Shown one piece after another: positions 54,421 to 63,770 of a stretch of DNA of 64,000 nt. Position numbers and translations under genes: made by a program. The stretch lies in contig NZ_BAAADJ010000060.1 in the NCBI RefSeq assembly GCF_039522365.1, positions 33,052 to 97,051 of the forward strand. The letters are read 5' to 3'. A model generated the notes under the pieces. It was not told the origin of the DNA. It did no database searches and worked only from the letters and a program-made list of their open reading frames with translations. Every line of letters begins with the position of its first letter. Position 1 is the stretch's first letter. The stretch comes from Bacillus carboniphilus. GTDB lineage: Bacteria; Bacillota; Bacilli; Bacillales; JC228.

Positions 54421-55647
54421 ATGTCTACATTCGAACAGCAATTAAAAAAATATGCTGAATTAGCTGTAAAAGTTGGGGTTAATGTTCAAAAAGGGCAAAC
54501 GTTGGCGATATCTGCTTCCATAGAAGTTGCGGAATTTGTCCGTGAAGTTGCTAAGGAAGCTTATAAAGCAGGTGCCAAAAATGTAATGGTTGATTGGGCT
54601 GATGATGCAATATCAAGAATCAAGTATGATATGGCACCAGACGAAGCTTTCACTGAGTTTCCAATGTGGAGAGCTAAAGAGCGTGAAGAGTTAGCAGAAA
54701 ACGGTGCGGCATTTATGTCTATCGTTTCTTCTAATCCTGACCTTTTTAAAGGTGTGGACCCTGAAAGAATTTCTAACTTCCAAAAGGCTGCTGGCCAAGC
54801 ACTAAAAAAATATCGTCAATTTGTTCAATCAGACAAAATTGCCTGGACTGTTATTGCTGCACCATCTAAGGATTGGGCTGACAAAGTGTTCGCTGGTGAA
54901 GAAAACAGTCTAGATAAATTATGGGACGCTATCTTCAAAGCTGTTCGTGTAGACCAGGAAGATCCTGTAGCAGCATGGAAGAATCATGACGAAACACTTC
55001 ATGAAAAAGTTGATTACCTAAATAACAAAAAATATAAAACCCTTCACTACAAAGCTCAAGGTACCGACTTAAAAATTGACCTTCATGAAAAACATCAATG
55101 GGCTGGTGCAGGAAGTGTTGACCCAAGAGGGGTTACCTTTATGGCGAACATGCCAACCGAAGAAGTATTCACAGTTCCTTTAAAAGAAGGTGTTAATGGT
55201 ACAGTTTCTAGCACAAAGCCATTAAGCTATGGTGGAAACTTAATTGATAACTTCACACTAACTTTTGAGAATGGTCGAATTGTGGATGTAAAAGCAGAGC
55301 AAGGTGAAGCAATTTTGAAGAAGCTTGTTGAAACTGATGAAGGCTCACATTATCTCGGTGAGGTGGCACTTGTACCTCATGATTCACCTATTTCAAATTC
55401 CAATATCTTATTCTACAACACATTATTTGATGAAAATGCATCCAATCACCTCGCAATCGGTAATGGATATGCTTTCTGTATCGAAGGCGGAAAAACAATG
55501 AGTGAAGAAGAATTAGAAAAGCACGGTGTAAACTCAAGTATCACGCACGTTGACTTCATGATTGGTTCTGCCGATATGGATATCGACGGCATCAAAGAAG
55601 ACGGTACGGTTGAACCAATCTTCCGTAACGGGAATTGGGCGTTTTAA
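54421..55647 (+). CDS. ampS: M29-family aminopeptidase (AmpS-like)
   Basis: This 408-residue enzyme matches the AmpS/PepS/AmpT family: GVNVQKGQTLAISASIEVAE at the N-terminus, and metal-binding residues in EEVFTVP, HYLGEVALVP, TLFDENASNHLAIGNGY and HVDFMIGSADMDIDG. It is a cytoplasmic, metal-dependent (often cobalt) aminopeptidase. AAAGGAGAG precedes the ATG. The stop codon lies within a CAAACGTTTG palindrome, and a terminator follows. Confidence 0.94.
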   Translation: MSTFEQQLKKYAELAVKVGVNVQKGQTLAISASIEVAEFVREVAKEAYKAGAKNVMVDWADDAISRIKYDMAPDEAFTEFPMWRAKEREELAENGAAFMSIVSSNPDLFKGVDPERISNFQKAAGQALKKYRQFVQSDKIAWTVIAAPSKDWADKVFAGEENSLDKLWDAIFKAVRVDQEDPVAAWKNHDETLHEKVDYLNNKKYKTLHYKAQGTDLKIDLHEKHQWAGAGSVDPRGVTFMANMPTEEVFTVPLKEGVNGTVSSTKPLSYGGNLIDNFTLTFENGRIVDVKAEQGEAILKKLVETDEGSHYLGEVALVPHDSPISNSNILFYNTLFDENASNHLAIGNGYAFCIEGGKTMSEEELEKHGVNSSITHVDFMIGSADMDIDGIKEDGTVEPIFRNGNWAF

Positions 55648-55664
55648 ACAAACGTTTGTTTAAA
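55643..55664. repeat. CAAACGTTTG palindrome overlapping the ampS stop
   Basis: A perfect 22-bp palindrome with half-site TTTAAACAAAC. It is the third copy of the element at 45171-45213. The stop codon TAA of ampS lies in its left half. Together the copies flank the 45.2-55.6 kb segment. Confidence 0.75.
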
Positions 55665-55673
55665 TTTTATATG

Positions 55674-55705
55674 AAGGACGGACCCATTGGGTTCGTTCTT
55701 TTTTT
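55674..55705 (+). terminator. Terminator of ampS
   Basis: AAGGACGGACCC and GGGTTCGTTCTT form a 12-bp stem (with G-U pairs) and 3-nt loop, followed by T5. Confidence 0.88.
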
Positions 55706-55715
55706 ATTCAAAAAA

Positions 55716-55748
55716 GAGTAATTTTTCCAACCTTGGGCAAATTATAAT
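55716..55748 (+). promoter_or_regulatory. Possible sporulation or housekeeping promoter for the catalase gene
   Basis: GAGTA, a 14-bp spacer and GGGCAAATT resemble a forespore (sigma-F/G) promoter; an overlapping TATAAT at 55743-55748 could serve sigma-A. B. subtilis katX is forespore-expressed. Both matches are approximate. Confidence 0.35.
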
Positions 55749-55776
55749 GGAAATTTTATACTTAGGAGGCAAATAG

Positions 55777-57378
55777 ATGAATCACCAATCCGACCATCAT
55801 GAGACCAACATAGAAAATGATGATACCCTCACGAATAGACAAGGACACCCTATTACGAATAATCAAAACATCCGTACGGTAAGTAATCGTGGGCCTGCAA
55901 CTCTTGAGAATTATGACTTTATTGAAAAAATAAGCCACTTTGACCGTGAAAAAATTCCGGAAAGGATTGTTCATGCACGAGGTGCTGGTGCTCATGGGTA
56001 TTTTGAAGCATATGGTACATGTGGCGATGAACCAGTTTCCAAATATACCCGCGCTAAGCTTTTTCAAGAGAAAGGAAAAAGAACTCCAGTATTTGTCCGT
56101 TTTTCAACTGTAGTACATGGGAATCACTCGCCTGAAACGGTCCGAGACCCCCGTGGATTTGCTGTCAAATTTTATACAGAAGATGGCAACTGGGACTTAG
56201 TCGGGAATAACCTTAAAATATTCTTTATTCGTGATGCGATGAAGTTTCCTGATATGATTCATGCGTTTCGCCCGGACCCTGTTACAAACTATCAGAATGC
56301 AGAGCGTTTCTTCGATTTTTGTGCTAATTCGCCTGAGACCTTCCATATGGTTACTTTTGTCTATTCACCATGGGGAATCCCAGCGAATTATCGCATGATG
56401 CAAGGATCTGGAGTAAATACATATAAATGGGTGAACCAAGAAGGAAAAGCTGTCCTTGTTAAATACCACTGGGAGCCAAAACAAGGAATCAAAAACCTAA
56501 CAATGAAGGAAGCCCAAGAGATTCAAGGGAAGAATTTCAATCATGCGACCCAAGACTTATACGAAGCCATCGAACGTGGAGACTACCCAGAGTGGGAGCT
56601 TCTTGTTCAAATCATGGAAGATGGTCCTCATCCTGAACTTGATTTCGATCCGCTCGATGACACAAAGCTCTGGCCAGAAGATCAGTTCCCATGGAGAAAA
56701 GTTGGAAAAATGGTGCTGAACAAAAATCCTGAGAATTATCATAACGAAGTAGAACAAGCTGCCTTTGGTACTGGTGTTTTAGTCGATGGCCTTGACTTTT
56801 CTGATGATAAAATGCTGCAAGGACGGACCTTCTCTTATTCCGACACTCAGCGTTATCGTGTTGGGGCAAACTATCTACAACTTCCGATTAACGCACCGAA
56901 GAAGAGAGTGGCCACCAATCAAGAAGGCGGCATGATGAGCTACAATGTTGACCGCAAGAATCCGCATGTGAACTATGAGCCTTCTACCCTTGGTGGTTTT
57001 AAGGAAGCAAAACAGGTTGGGAAGGAACATACTCCTCATGTTGAAGGAAATCTGGTGCGAGAATCAATCGACCGTCAGAGTAACACAAAACAAGCAGGCG
57101 AAACTTACAGACGCTTTGAACAATGGGAAAAAGATGAACTTATTTCGAACCTTGTAGGTGACCTTTCCCAATGCGATCGACGACTCCAAGAAAAAATGAT
57201 TGCTTTGGCGGAAGAAGCGGATGAAGAATATGGCCGTCGCCTACGCGAAGGCTTGGAACAGGCAGCTAAGGAAATGAAAAATGGCTCATCTGACGCTCAC
57301 CATGTTCTTGGTGGTAGTGATGGAGAAAATGCTCCGGAAGAGGCTGAGGAAAAAGGACATAAGGCAGATCCATATTAA
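55777..57378 (+). CDS. katX: Heme catalase, KatX-like
   Basis: This 533-residue protein has the catalase distal His in [13 protein letters not shown] (H66), distal Asn in [17 protein letters not shown] and proximal heme-ligand Tyr in [12 protein letters not shown]. The hydrophilic N-terminal extension with [13 protein letters not shown] and a C-terminal extension of about 40 residues make it longer than vegetative KatA (about 483) and closer to spore catalase KatX (about 547). It converts H2O2 to O2 and water. TTAGGAGG precedes the ATG. Monocistronic. Confidence 0.9.
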   Translation: MNHQSDHHETNIENDDTLTNRQGHPITNNQNIRTVSNRGPATLENYDFIEKISHFDREKIPERIVHARGAGAHGYFEAYGTCGDEPVSKYTRAKLFQEKGKRTPVFVRFSTVVHGNHSPETVRDPRGFAVKFYTEDGNWDLVGNNLKIFFIRDAMKFPDMIHAFRPDPVTNYQNAERFFDFCANSPETFHMVTFVYSPWGIPANYRMMQGSGVNTYKWVNQEGKAVLVKYHWEPKQGIKNLTMKEAQEIQGKNFNHATQDLYEAIERGDYPEWELLVQIMEDGPHPELDFDPLDDTKLWPEDQFPWRKVGKMVLNKNPENYHNEVEQAAFGTGVLVDGLDFSDDKMLQGRTFSYSDTQRYRVGANYLQLPINAPKKRVATNQEGGMMSYNVDRKNPHVNYEPSTLGGFKEAKQVGKEHTPHVEGNLVRESIDRQSNTKQAGETYRRFEQWEKDELISNLVGDLSQCDRRLQEKMIALAEEADEEYGRRLREGLEQAAKEMKNGSSDAHHVLGGSDGENAPEEAEEKGHKADPY

Positions 57379-57387
57379 GGAATAAAG

Positions 57388-57437
57388 AAAGCCGGCTATA
57401 GTTCTGGCATACGCTCGTAACTTATAGCCGGCTTTTT
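57388..57437. terminator. Bidirectional terminator after katX
   Basis: AAAGCCGGCTATA and TATAGCCGGCTTT form a perfect 13-bp stem around a 22-nt loop, with T-tract on the plus side. Confidence 0.9.
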
Positions 57438-57473
57438 GTTTCATTTTCTTTTGTCCTATTTTTTTGCACGGAC

Positions 57474-57890
57474 GTCCTAGGTTTCCGGACAGGCCGCCTG
57501 GTTGCTGTCCCGTTTTCGCATGAACCACCCGGAATTCCGGACACACAACTCTCTTGCTGTCCCGTTTTCGCATGATCCACCCAGGTTTCGGGACACACAA
57601 CTCTCTTGCTGTCCAGTTTTCACATGGGCCACCCAGATTTCCGGACACACAACTCTCTTGCTGTCCCGTTTTCGCATGGGCCACCCAGATTTCCGGACAC
57701 ACAACTCTCTTGCTGTCCCGTTTTCGCATGAACCAACCGGATTTCCGGACACACAACTCTCTTGCTGTCCCGTTTTCACATGGGCCACCCAGATTTCCGG
57801 ACACACAACTCTCTTGCTGTCCCGTTTTCGCATTGACCAACCGGAATTTCGGACACACAACTTTCTTGCTGTCCCGTTTTAAATTTCATA
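57474..57890. repeat. Tandem array of eight 52-bp units
   Basis: TTGCTGTCCCGTTTTCGCAT starts at 57502, 57554, 57606, 57658, 57710, 57762, 57814 and 57866, exactly 52 bp apart, each followed by ACCCAGATTTCCGGACACAC-like sequence. A partial unit precedes the first and the last is incomplete. It fills most of the 558-bp gap between katX and ptsG. Long frames on both strands here encode only the repeat and are not genes. Confidence 0.95.
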
Positions 57891-57936
57891 ATCAGTATTT
57901 CGGACAGTAGTCAGTAAAAGTTCCTAAAGTAGTTCC

Positions 57937-60018
57937 CTACCCCTTCTTCACAACCTCCACAACACCATCTTCTTCTAACTTCACTCGACCCTGTTTGTTA
58001 ATCTGAACCTTTTCACCATCAGATAAGTTCGTAAAGATGATTGGTGTCATGGTCGAGGTGGCTTTTTCTTTTATCATGTTAATGTCCGCATCAACTAGCT
58101 TTTGACCCGCTTTGACTTCGTCGCCCTCTTTTACATGGACTTCAAACGGTTCACCTTGTAGCTCAACGGTATTGATTCCAATGTGTATTAGAATCTCACG
58201 TCCCGAGTTGGCTAGGATCCCAATTGCATGCTTTGTCGGAAAAACGTTTATAATCTTTCCATCAACCGGTGAAACCACTGTTCCTGAGGTTGGCTCAATC
58301 GCAAAACCGTCCCCCATCATCTTGCCTGAGAAGACTTGATCAGGTACATCTTCTAATGGATGTAAGGTCCCTTCCATCGGGGCGACAATGTCATCCTCTT
58401 GATGGACATGGTTTTGAAGGGCATCTGGGTTGACTTCTTCAATTTGTTGTTCAACCTCTTCTTCGATATTATTTGGTTCCTTTGTTGGTCTAGGGGCTTT
58501 CCCTTCCATAATATCCTTCATCTGCCCCTTGATTTGATCCGAGCGTGGTCCAAAGATGGCTTGAATATTATTTCCGACTTCCAAAACTCCTGAAGCTCCT
58601 AGTTTTTTTAGACGATTTTTATCCACTTGCTCCTTGTCATTAACGGATACTCTTAAACGAGTAATACAAGCATCGAGGTGATCAATATTTTCTTTACCAC
58701 CCATCGCTTCTAAAATGTCATTGGCCAAATTGTTCGTTCCGGTTGGAGCTTTTCCTTCTGTCTCTCCCTCTTCCTCTTCTTCTTCTCTACCAGGCGTCTT
58801 TAAGTTAAAGGTGCGGATTGCAAATCTAAATCCAAAATAATAAATGACTGCAAATCCAAGTCCGATTATAATGACCCACCACCATGGGGTTCGTCCAGGA
58901 AGAACACCAAATAACATGAAGTCAATGACTCCACCCGAGAATGTCATCCCGATTTTCACACTAAATAGATGCATCATCATGAAAGATAGTCCGGCAAAAA
59001 TACAGTGAATTCCAAATAGTAAAGGTGCTACAAATAGAAAAGAAAACTCAATTGGCTCTGTGATTCCCGTCAGGAATGAAGTAAGGGCTGCTGAAGCCAT
59101 GATTCCACCCACTACCTTCTTCCTCTCAGGTTTTGCTTCATGATATATAGCTAACGCAGCTGCCGGTAGTCCAAACATCATGAACGGGAACTTCCCTGTC
59201 ATAAACGTACCGGCTGTGAATTTCTCTACGCCATCTTTTAATTGTGCAAAGAAGATTAAGTTATCTCCTCTTACAACTTCGCCCGTAGCGTCGACGTAAG
59301 AACCAAATTCAAACCAAAATGGTGCATAGAAAATATGATGAAGTCCAAAAGGAATGAGTGCGCGTTCAATGACACCAAAGATAAACGCAGAAAGAGCAAG
59401 ATTCGCACCTAATAAAGTCTCTGAAAAAGCATTTAATCCGTCTTGTATAGGTGGCCATATAAACGTCATAAGGGCTCCCACTAATAAAGCAGAAGCTGCG
59501 GTTATAATTGGAACAAATCGCTTCCCTGCAAAAAATCCTAGATAGGAAGGGAGTTCAATATTGTAAAACTTTTGAAATAGGTAGTAAGCTAGTAATCCGA
59601 TGATAATACCGCCAAATACCCCTGTGGACAACGTGGGAATACCTAGCACATTCGCATACGCTTGGTTATCCGCCACCATCTCTGGTGTGATTCCTAAGAT
59701 TACACTCATCGTTACATTCATGATGAGGAATCCGACTATAGCGGCTAACCCAGCTACACCATCACCACCAGCCAATCCTACAGCTACTCCTACTGCAAAA
59801 AGAAGGGCAAGGTTTCCGAAAATGATATCTCCTGAGCTTTGCATAATGTCAGCGATAAACTGAAACGTATCCCCTCTAAAAACAGGAGCAATATTAAGAA
59901 ACTGTTCTGTTTTCAAGGTCGCCCCCAGCCCAAGTAAAATACCAGCTGCGGGTAAGAGTGCAACAGGTAGCATCAAGGCCTTCCCTACTTTTTGCAGGGT
60001 ACCAAAAGCCTTTTTCAT
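57937..60018 (-). CDS. ptsG: Glucose-type PTS enzyme IICBA (PtsG)
   Basis: This 693-residue fusion has domains in the order IIC (about 1-400; [32 protein letters not shown]), IIB (phosphorylated Cys in [12 protein letters not shown]) and IIA (His in [15 protein letters not shown]). Acidic linkers join them. It imports and phosphorylates glucose or a related sugar. ATG 60018 follows AAGGAGG; an earlier in-frame start is rejected as it overlaps the binding site. No GlcT-type RNA antiterminator motif was seen upstream. Confidence 0.94.
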   Translation of the reverse strand: MKKAFGTLQKVGKALMLPVALLPAAGILLGLGATLKTEQFLNIAPVFRGDTFQFIADIMQSSGDIIFGNLALLFAVGVAVGLAGGDGVAGLAAIVGFLIMNVTMSVILGITPEMVADNQAYANVLGIPTLSTGVFGGIIIGLLAYYLFQKFYNIELPSYLGFFAGKRFVPIITAASALLVGALMTFIWPPIQDGLNAFSETLLGANLALSAFIFGVIERALIPFGLHHIFYAPFWFEFGSYVDATGEVVRGDNLIFFAQLKDGVEKFTAGTFMTGKFPFMMFGLPAAALAIYHEAKPERKKVVGGIMASAALTSFLTGITEPIEFSFLFVAPLLFGIHCIFAGLSFMMMHLFSVKIGMTFSGGVIDFMLFGVLPGRTPWWWVIIIGLGFAVIYYFGFRFAIRTFNLKTPGREEEEEEGETEGKAPTGTNNLANDILEAMGGKENIDHLDACITRLRVSVNDKEQVDKNRLKKLGASGVLEVGNNIQAIFGPRSDQIKGQMKDIMEGKAPRPTKEPNNIEEEVEQQIEEVNPDALQNHVHQEDDIVAPMEGTLHPLEDVPDQVFSGKMMGDGFAIEPTSGTVVSPVDGKIINVFPTKHAIGILANSGREILIHIGINTVELQGEPFEVHVKEGDEVKAGQKLVDADINMIKEKATSTMTPIIFTNLSDGEKVQINKQGRVKLEEDGVVEVVKKG

Positions 60019-60019
60019 A

Positions 60020-60095
60020 CATAAAACCTCCTTCAAACATTTTTCAGTAGTTTTCCTTAAACCTTAGGAATTCATGTAGGCAGGAGGTTTTTATT
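60020..60095. promoter_or_regulatory. Inverted repeat of two Shine-Dalgarno-like sequences between ptsG and the MFS gene
   Basis: ATAAAACCTCCT (60020-60031) and AGGAGGTTTTTAT (60083-60095) are near-perfect inverted copies. In either direction, RNA from the far side would pair with and hide the ribosome binding site. It may only reflect two divergent ribosome binding sites, as ATG 60097 is also well placed. Confidence 0.4.
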
Positions 60096-60216
60096 CATGA
60101 GAGTGCACGTTGAAAATCATCCTCTAGACGGAGTCTTTCCCCTTCCAAAGGCGTTTTTACGATCCTCATTAGTCGAATATGATAAGACTATCGAAACGCG
60201 GAAGGGGAAACAGAGT

Positions 60217-61497
60217 ATGAAAAAGATGCTCGCATTATTTCAAAATACAACGTACCGAAACCTATTTTTAGCCAATGTTTTATCGCAGCTTGGTAGTATC
60301 ATTGGGATGACAGCTTTCACACTATTTTTATTGAATCGATTTTCTGAAAATCCTGCCTACGCAACGATTACTGAATTGATGTATTCAATACCAACACTTT
60401 TCGTTTTCTTTTTAGTCGGTGTATTTGCGGATAAGCTGGATCGTCAAAAAATAGCTTATTATTGTGACTTTATCTGCGCAGGATTATCCGTCGTATTACT
60501 AGTAGCCATCATTACTGAATGGATGCCCTTCATTTTTTTTGTCTTATTCTTAAGAAGTGCCATTCAGAAATTTTTCTTCCCGGCAGAACATGCCATGGTT
60601 CAAGGCATCTTAAAGAAAGATGATTATAGTACTGCGGCTGGATTAAATCAGATGGTCATGAGTCTTTTTATGCTATTTGGCAGTGGAATAGGAGTGGTGC
60701 TTTACTGGACAATTGGTTTGTACGGAGCCATTATCGTTGATACATTGACATTTGTTTTAAGTGCCATTTTTATTAGAAAAATTTCAGTTGCAGAATCTGT
60801 CAGATTACCAAATGGACCTCACACATTAAAAGATATCAATTTTAGCTTTGTTTTTGGGAATTTTAAAGAGGGTCTTCTCTATATTCTAAAAAACAAACTT
60901 CTACTCACTTTAATTTTTGGGTTCTTTTTATTCGGAGTGGTCAACGGTGGATTTTCTGTCATGCCCATCTTCATGCTGAAATATAAATTAGCTCCGGAAA
61001 ATTATGAGCAATTGTCAGCTGTCATGGGGATTATTTTCGGGGCTGGTGCGTTAATTGGTGGTTTCGTCGCCTCCTTGATTTCTCAAAAAATGAAGCTTTA
61101 CCAGATGATTGTTATTGGCTTGTTACTCTCTGGCGCCTTCATCATTATGTCAGCCTTTTCTACGAGTTTTTGGATGCTTGCTATCTTTTTCTTCTGCATC
61201 GCTTTCTGCCTTCCGCTTATCAATATCGGGATCGGCGGTTGGATGCCAAGTATTGTGGACCCTAAAATGATGGGCCGTGTTCAAGGATGGATTAGTCCTT
61301 TAACCATGCTTGCCCAGAGTATTATGCTTGGTTTCATTGCTTATAGCTTTCCTACTATTATTTCAATTGAAGCGTTGTATTGGATTGTGGGTCTATCCCT
61401 TGTCAGCGTTGGTATTTTCTATGGTCTCATGTTACCTAGATTTACAGATAAAGAAGAAGTCGATCCTTCTCTTTCCAAAGCGAATGCAACCGCATGA
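60217..61497 (+). CDS. MFS transporter (macrolide-efflux/enterobactin-exporter-like)
   Basis: This 426-residue protein has 12 predicted membrane helices starting at MKKMLALFQNTTYRNLFLAN, and MFS loop sequence (GVFADKLDRQKIAYYCDF) after helix 2. The family includes drug and siderophore exporters. ATG 60217 follows GAAGGGG. An in-frame ATG at 60097, also with AGGAGG, would add a polar 40-residue extension; it might be a leader or alternative start. Divergent from ptsG. Confidence 0.82.
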   Translation: MKKMLALFQNTTYRNLFLANVLSQLGSIIGMTAFTLFLLNRFSENPAYATITELMYSIPTLFVFFLVGVFADKLDRQKIAYYCDFICAGLSVVLLVAIITEWMPFIFFVLFLRSAIQKFFFPAEHAMVQGILKKDDYSTAAGLNQMVMSLFMLFGSGIGVVLYWTIGLYGAIIVDTLTFVLSAIFIRKISVAESVRLPNGPHTLKDINFSFVFGNFKEGLLYILKNKLLLTLIFGFFLFGVVNGGFSVMPIFMLKYKLAPENYEQLSAVMGIIFGAGALIGGFVASLISQKMKLYQMIVIGLLLSGAFIIMSAFSTSFWMLAIFFFCIAFCLPLINIGIGGWMPSIVDPKMMGRVQGWISPLTMLAQSIMLGFIAYSFPTIISIEALYWIVGLSLVSVGIFYGLMLPRFTDKEEVDPSLSKANATA

Positions 61498-61559
61498 AAA
61501 TTGAAACCAAAACGCAGCATACTACGTAGAAGTATTATCAAATAATAGGAGGCATTTCG

Positions 61560-61874
61560 ATGATTGTTTCAACTACTTCACATTTACAAGGAAAAGAAAT
61601 TGACCGTTATATCGGAGTTGTTAGCGGAGAAGCTATTATGGGAGCCAATGTAGTGAGAGACTTTTTGGCTGGCATTACAGATATCATTGGTGGACGCAGT
61701 GGTGCTTACGAAAGCAAATTGGCTGAAGGGCGTGAAATTGCTTTACGAGAAATGCAAGATAAAGCCATGAAGCTAGGTGCTAATGCGGTAATCGGAGTGG
61801 ACCTTGATTTTGAAACGGTGCAAAACGGGATGATGTTGTGTGTGGCAACAGGAACCGCTGTTGTATATAAATAA
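61560..61874 (+). CDS. YbjQ-family (DUF74) protein
   Basis: This 104-residue protein matches the YbjQ family: [29 protein letters not shown], and [15 protein letters not shown]. Members form pentamers with possible metal-binding function; the role is unknown. ATAGGAGG precedes the ATG. It follows the MFS gene by 62 bases and may be on its transcript. Confidence 0.9.
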   Translation: MIVSTTSHLQGKEIDRYIGVVSGEAIMGANVVRDFLAGITDIIGGRSGAYESKLAEGREIALREMQDKAMKLGANAVIGVDLDFETVQNGMMLCVATGTAVVYK

Positions 61875-62000
61875 GAACTTTTACTGAGTGCAGATAACTT
61901 TTGGTTACCTGCATTTTTTTATTTAAAGGCTTGGCCTACACGTCCATTTATAGCTTGTCATATATTAACCTTATAAGTATGAATGGTTAGGAGTGATTAC

Positions 62001-62192
62001 ATGAACAGACAATTCCCTTATCCCGCTCCCCCCTATATGAATATTACAGTACATCCTTATTCAACCTATTACAGCCCTGCCCCAAATGTTCACATTCAGT
62101 ATCCAGTTTTGCCCCCTCATTATGGGTACACGCACAAAATTCATCTTCCTTCTTCTTTTGTCCCTTATTCAGGTCCCCGAGAACATAAGTAG
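62001..62192 (+). CDS. Small Pro/Tyr-rich protein, possibly a spore-coat component
   Basis: This 63-residue protein (MNRQFPYPAPPYMNITVHPY onward) is rich in P, Y and H, with no membrane segment. The composition resembles small spore-coat proteins; the function is inferred only from composition. TTAGGAG precedes ATG 62001. A strong terminator follows. Confidence 0.6.
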   Translation: MNRQFPYPAPPYMNITVHPYSTYYSPAPNVHIQYPVLPPHYGYTHKIHLPSSFVPYSGPREHK

Positions 62193-62200
62193 TTTCATAG

Positions 62201-62237
62201 AAAAAACGAGCTCAACTTATACAAGTGAGCTCGTTTT
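62201..62237. terminator. Bidirectional terminator
   Basis: AAAACGAGCTCAACTT and AAGTGAGCTCGTTTT form a long stem (one mismatch) with a 4-nt loop, between two convergent genes. Confidence 0.9.
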
Positions 62238-62241
62238 CAAT

Positions 62242-62628
62242 TTATTCACTTTTAATTACAAACGTCATAATGGCAAAAATAATAAAGCTAACTAAAAGAG
62301 TTGTTCCGCCGACAATGTAAAAGACCGTTACCAAACCACTAGGCAATGGGAAAGGGTTAAGGTTATATAACCACATTCCGAGCGTTAACCCAATAGAACC
62401 GATGATGGCTGTCCATACATGCGCTACCGCTAGCTTCGAATTTTGGGGAACTTTGTATGTTTTATAGTAGACGGAAAATGCAAAAAGTGTTAGCCAGCCT
62501 ACGACCAGAATATGTGCATGGATCGGTTTTAACTGATAGGCGCCTGACCCTGCCATATGCGAACCAATAAAAGCCCCAATAAGAGCATAGATAGCAGATA
62601 CCCTAAGCAAAAGTGTTGAATATTTCAT
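62242..62628 (-). CDS. Small membrane protein resembling part of heme-copper oxidase subunit I
   Basis: This 128-residue protein has four predicted membrane helices. The segment KPIHAHILVVGWLTLFAFSVYY resembles the heme-binding helix of cbb3/NorB-type oxidase subunit I (H-x-H, GW). Such four-helix proteins are probably heme-binding redox membrane proteins of unknown function. ATG 62628 follows AAGGAG. Monocistronic. Confidence 0.65.
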   Translation of the reverse strand: MKYSTLLLRVSAIYALIGAFIGSHMAGSGAYQLKPIHAHILVVGWLTLFAFSVYYKTYKVPQNSKLAVAHVWTAIIGSIGLTLGMWLYNLNPFPLPSGLVTVFYIVGGTTLLVSFIIFAIMTFVIKSE

Positions 62629-62802
62629 GTAAAATCTCCTTTTGTCTATGAACTTCATATTGTTTCATTATAATAGAATCATAGTTTCTACAGTAGAGAT
62701 ACATTCATATGTAATAAAATTTTCAAAAAAGAGAAAATGCCCCGTATCTTTTTGAACGCTCATTTTGTCTTGTATATGAACTACTTTTTAGGAGGAATTT
62801 CA

Positions 62803-63726
62803 TTGAAGATATTTGAAGAAAGTAGAAAAATTCGCAAAGAGTTTGAAGACTGGATACAGGATTACCGCAAACCATTATGGGATTATTGCTTGAAATTAAC
62901 AAAGAATGTTTGGGATGCAGAAGATTTATTTCAGGACACCTTATTGAAATCATTTTCACAATTGAATTACTTGTACCAAGCCGTCTCACCTAAGTCCTAT
63001 TTATTTAGAATGGCTACCAACCATTGGTTGAACACGATTCAAAAGCGTAAGCGCACAATCTCAGTTGATGAAGAAGTGTTAGAGACCATTCCTGCTACTG
63101 ATATGCCAGACCCATTAGAACTACAGGCTGGTTTTAAGAGGATGTCAGAACGACTTACTCATCAACAACAAGCTGCTTTCCTTTTGACTAAAGGGTTTGG
63201 CTTTACGAATCGGGAGGCTGCCGAATATCTATCCTTAACGGAAGGGGCGGTAAAATCATTGTTGAAACGAGCAAAGGATAATTTAGGGAAAAGCACTGAA
63301 GCTGATTTACATACGAATGTAGCCATTTCACCACTTATGAATGCCTACCTGGAGGCTTTTAATCAAAAAAATCCTGATGCTATTGCTGCTCTTCTTAGTG
63401 AACATGCCACCATGGATATCGTTGGTGTTTCCCATGAATACGGAAAAGAAACAATCCGCAAATCATCGCTCAATGATTGGAGCCAAGACCCTGTTGCAGC
63501 TATCGGAGAATGGGCTGTCATTGACGGTGAAAGCGTTGTGTTGGCTTGGACACCTGAAAATCAACTCTATACGATCATCCGGGTTGTTGAGAGTGATGAT
63601 CAAATTACAACGATTCATGAGTATTACTTTAGTCAGGAGCTTTCAGAGCATATTGCTTCACTTTACAACCGTGAGTCTTGTGAGAACGGGACTTTTTGGG
63701 ATGAGAAGTGGAAGAGTAATGTATGA
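62803..63726 (+). CDS. ECF-type sigma factor with C-terminal SnoaL/NTF2-like domain
   Basis: This 307-residue protein has sigma region 2 (YCLKLTKNVWDAEDLFQDTLLKSF), region 4 (TNREAAEYLSLTEGAVKSLLKRAKDNL) and a C-terminal NTF2-like domain (MNAYLEAFNQKNPDAIAALL onward). In ECF groups of this kind the C-terminal domain replaces or modulates an anti-sigma factor. No anti-sigma gene is seen next to it. TTG 62803 follows AGGAGG. It may regulate envelope or redox-stress genes; targets are unknown. Confidence 0.87.
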   Translation: MKIFEESRKIRKEFEDWIQDYRKPLWDYCLKLTKNVWDAEDLFQDTLLKSFSQLNYLYQAVSPKSYLFRMATNHWLNTIQKRKRTISVDEEVLETIPATDMPDPLELQAGFKRMSERLTHQQQAAFLLTKGFGFTNREAAEYLSLTEGAVKSLLKRAKDNLGKSTEADLHTNVAISPLMNAYLEAFNQKNPDAIAALLSEHATMDIVGVSHEYGKETIRKSSLNDWSQDPVAAIGEWAVIDGESVVLAWTPENQLYTIIRVVESDDQITTIHEYYFSQELSEHIASLYNRESCENGTFWDEKWKSNV

Positions 63727-63770
63727 TTTGATTTCCGATAAGCATCTTTTTTGTACATCTAGCAACTAGC

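Noticed and set aside
57474..57910. Long overlapping frames of 118-190 codons on both strands
   Set aside because: They are produced by the 52-bp repeat, whose length shifts the frame between units. They encode repeated segments in all frames, which is not gene-like.
60097..60216. Separate 40-residue gene before the MFS transporter
   Set aside because: It is in frame with the MFS gene with no stop between, so it can only be an alternative start or N-terminal extension.
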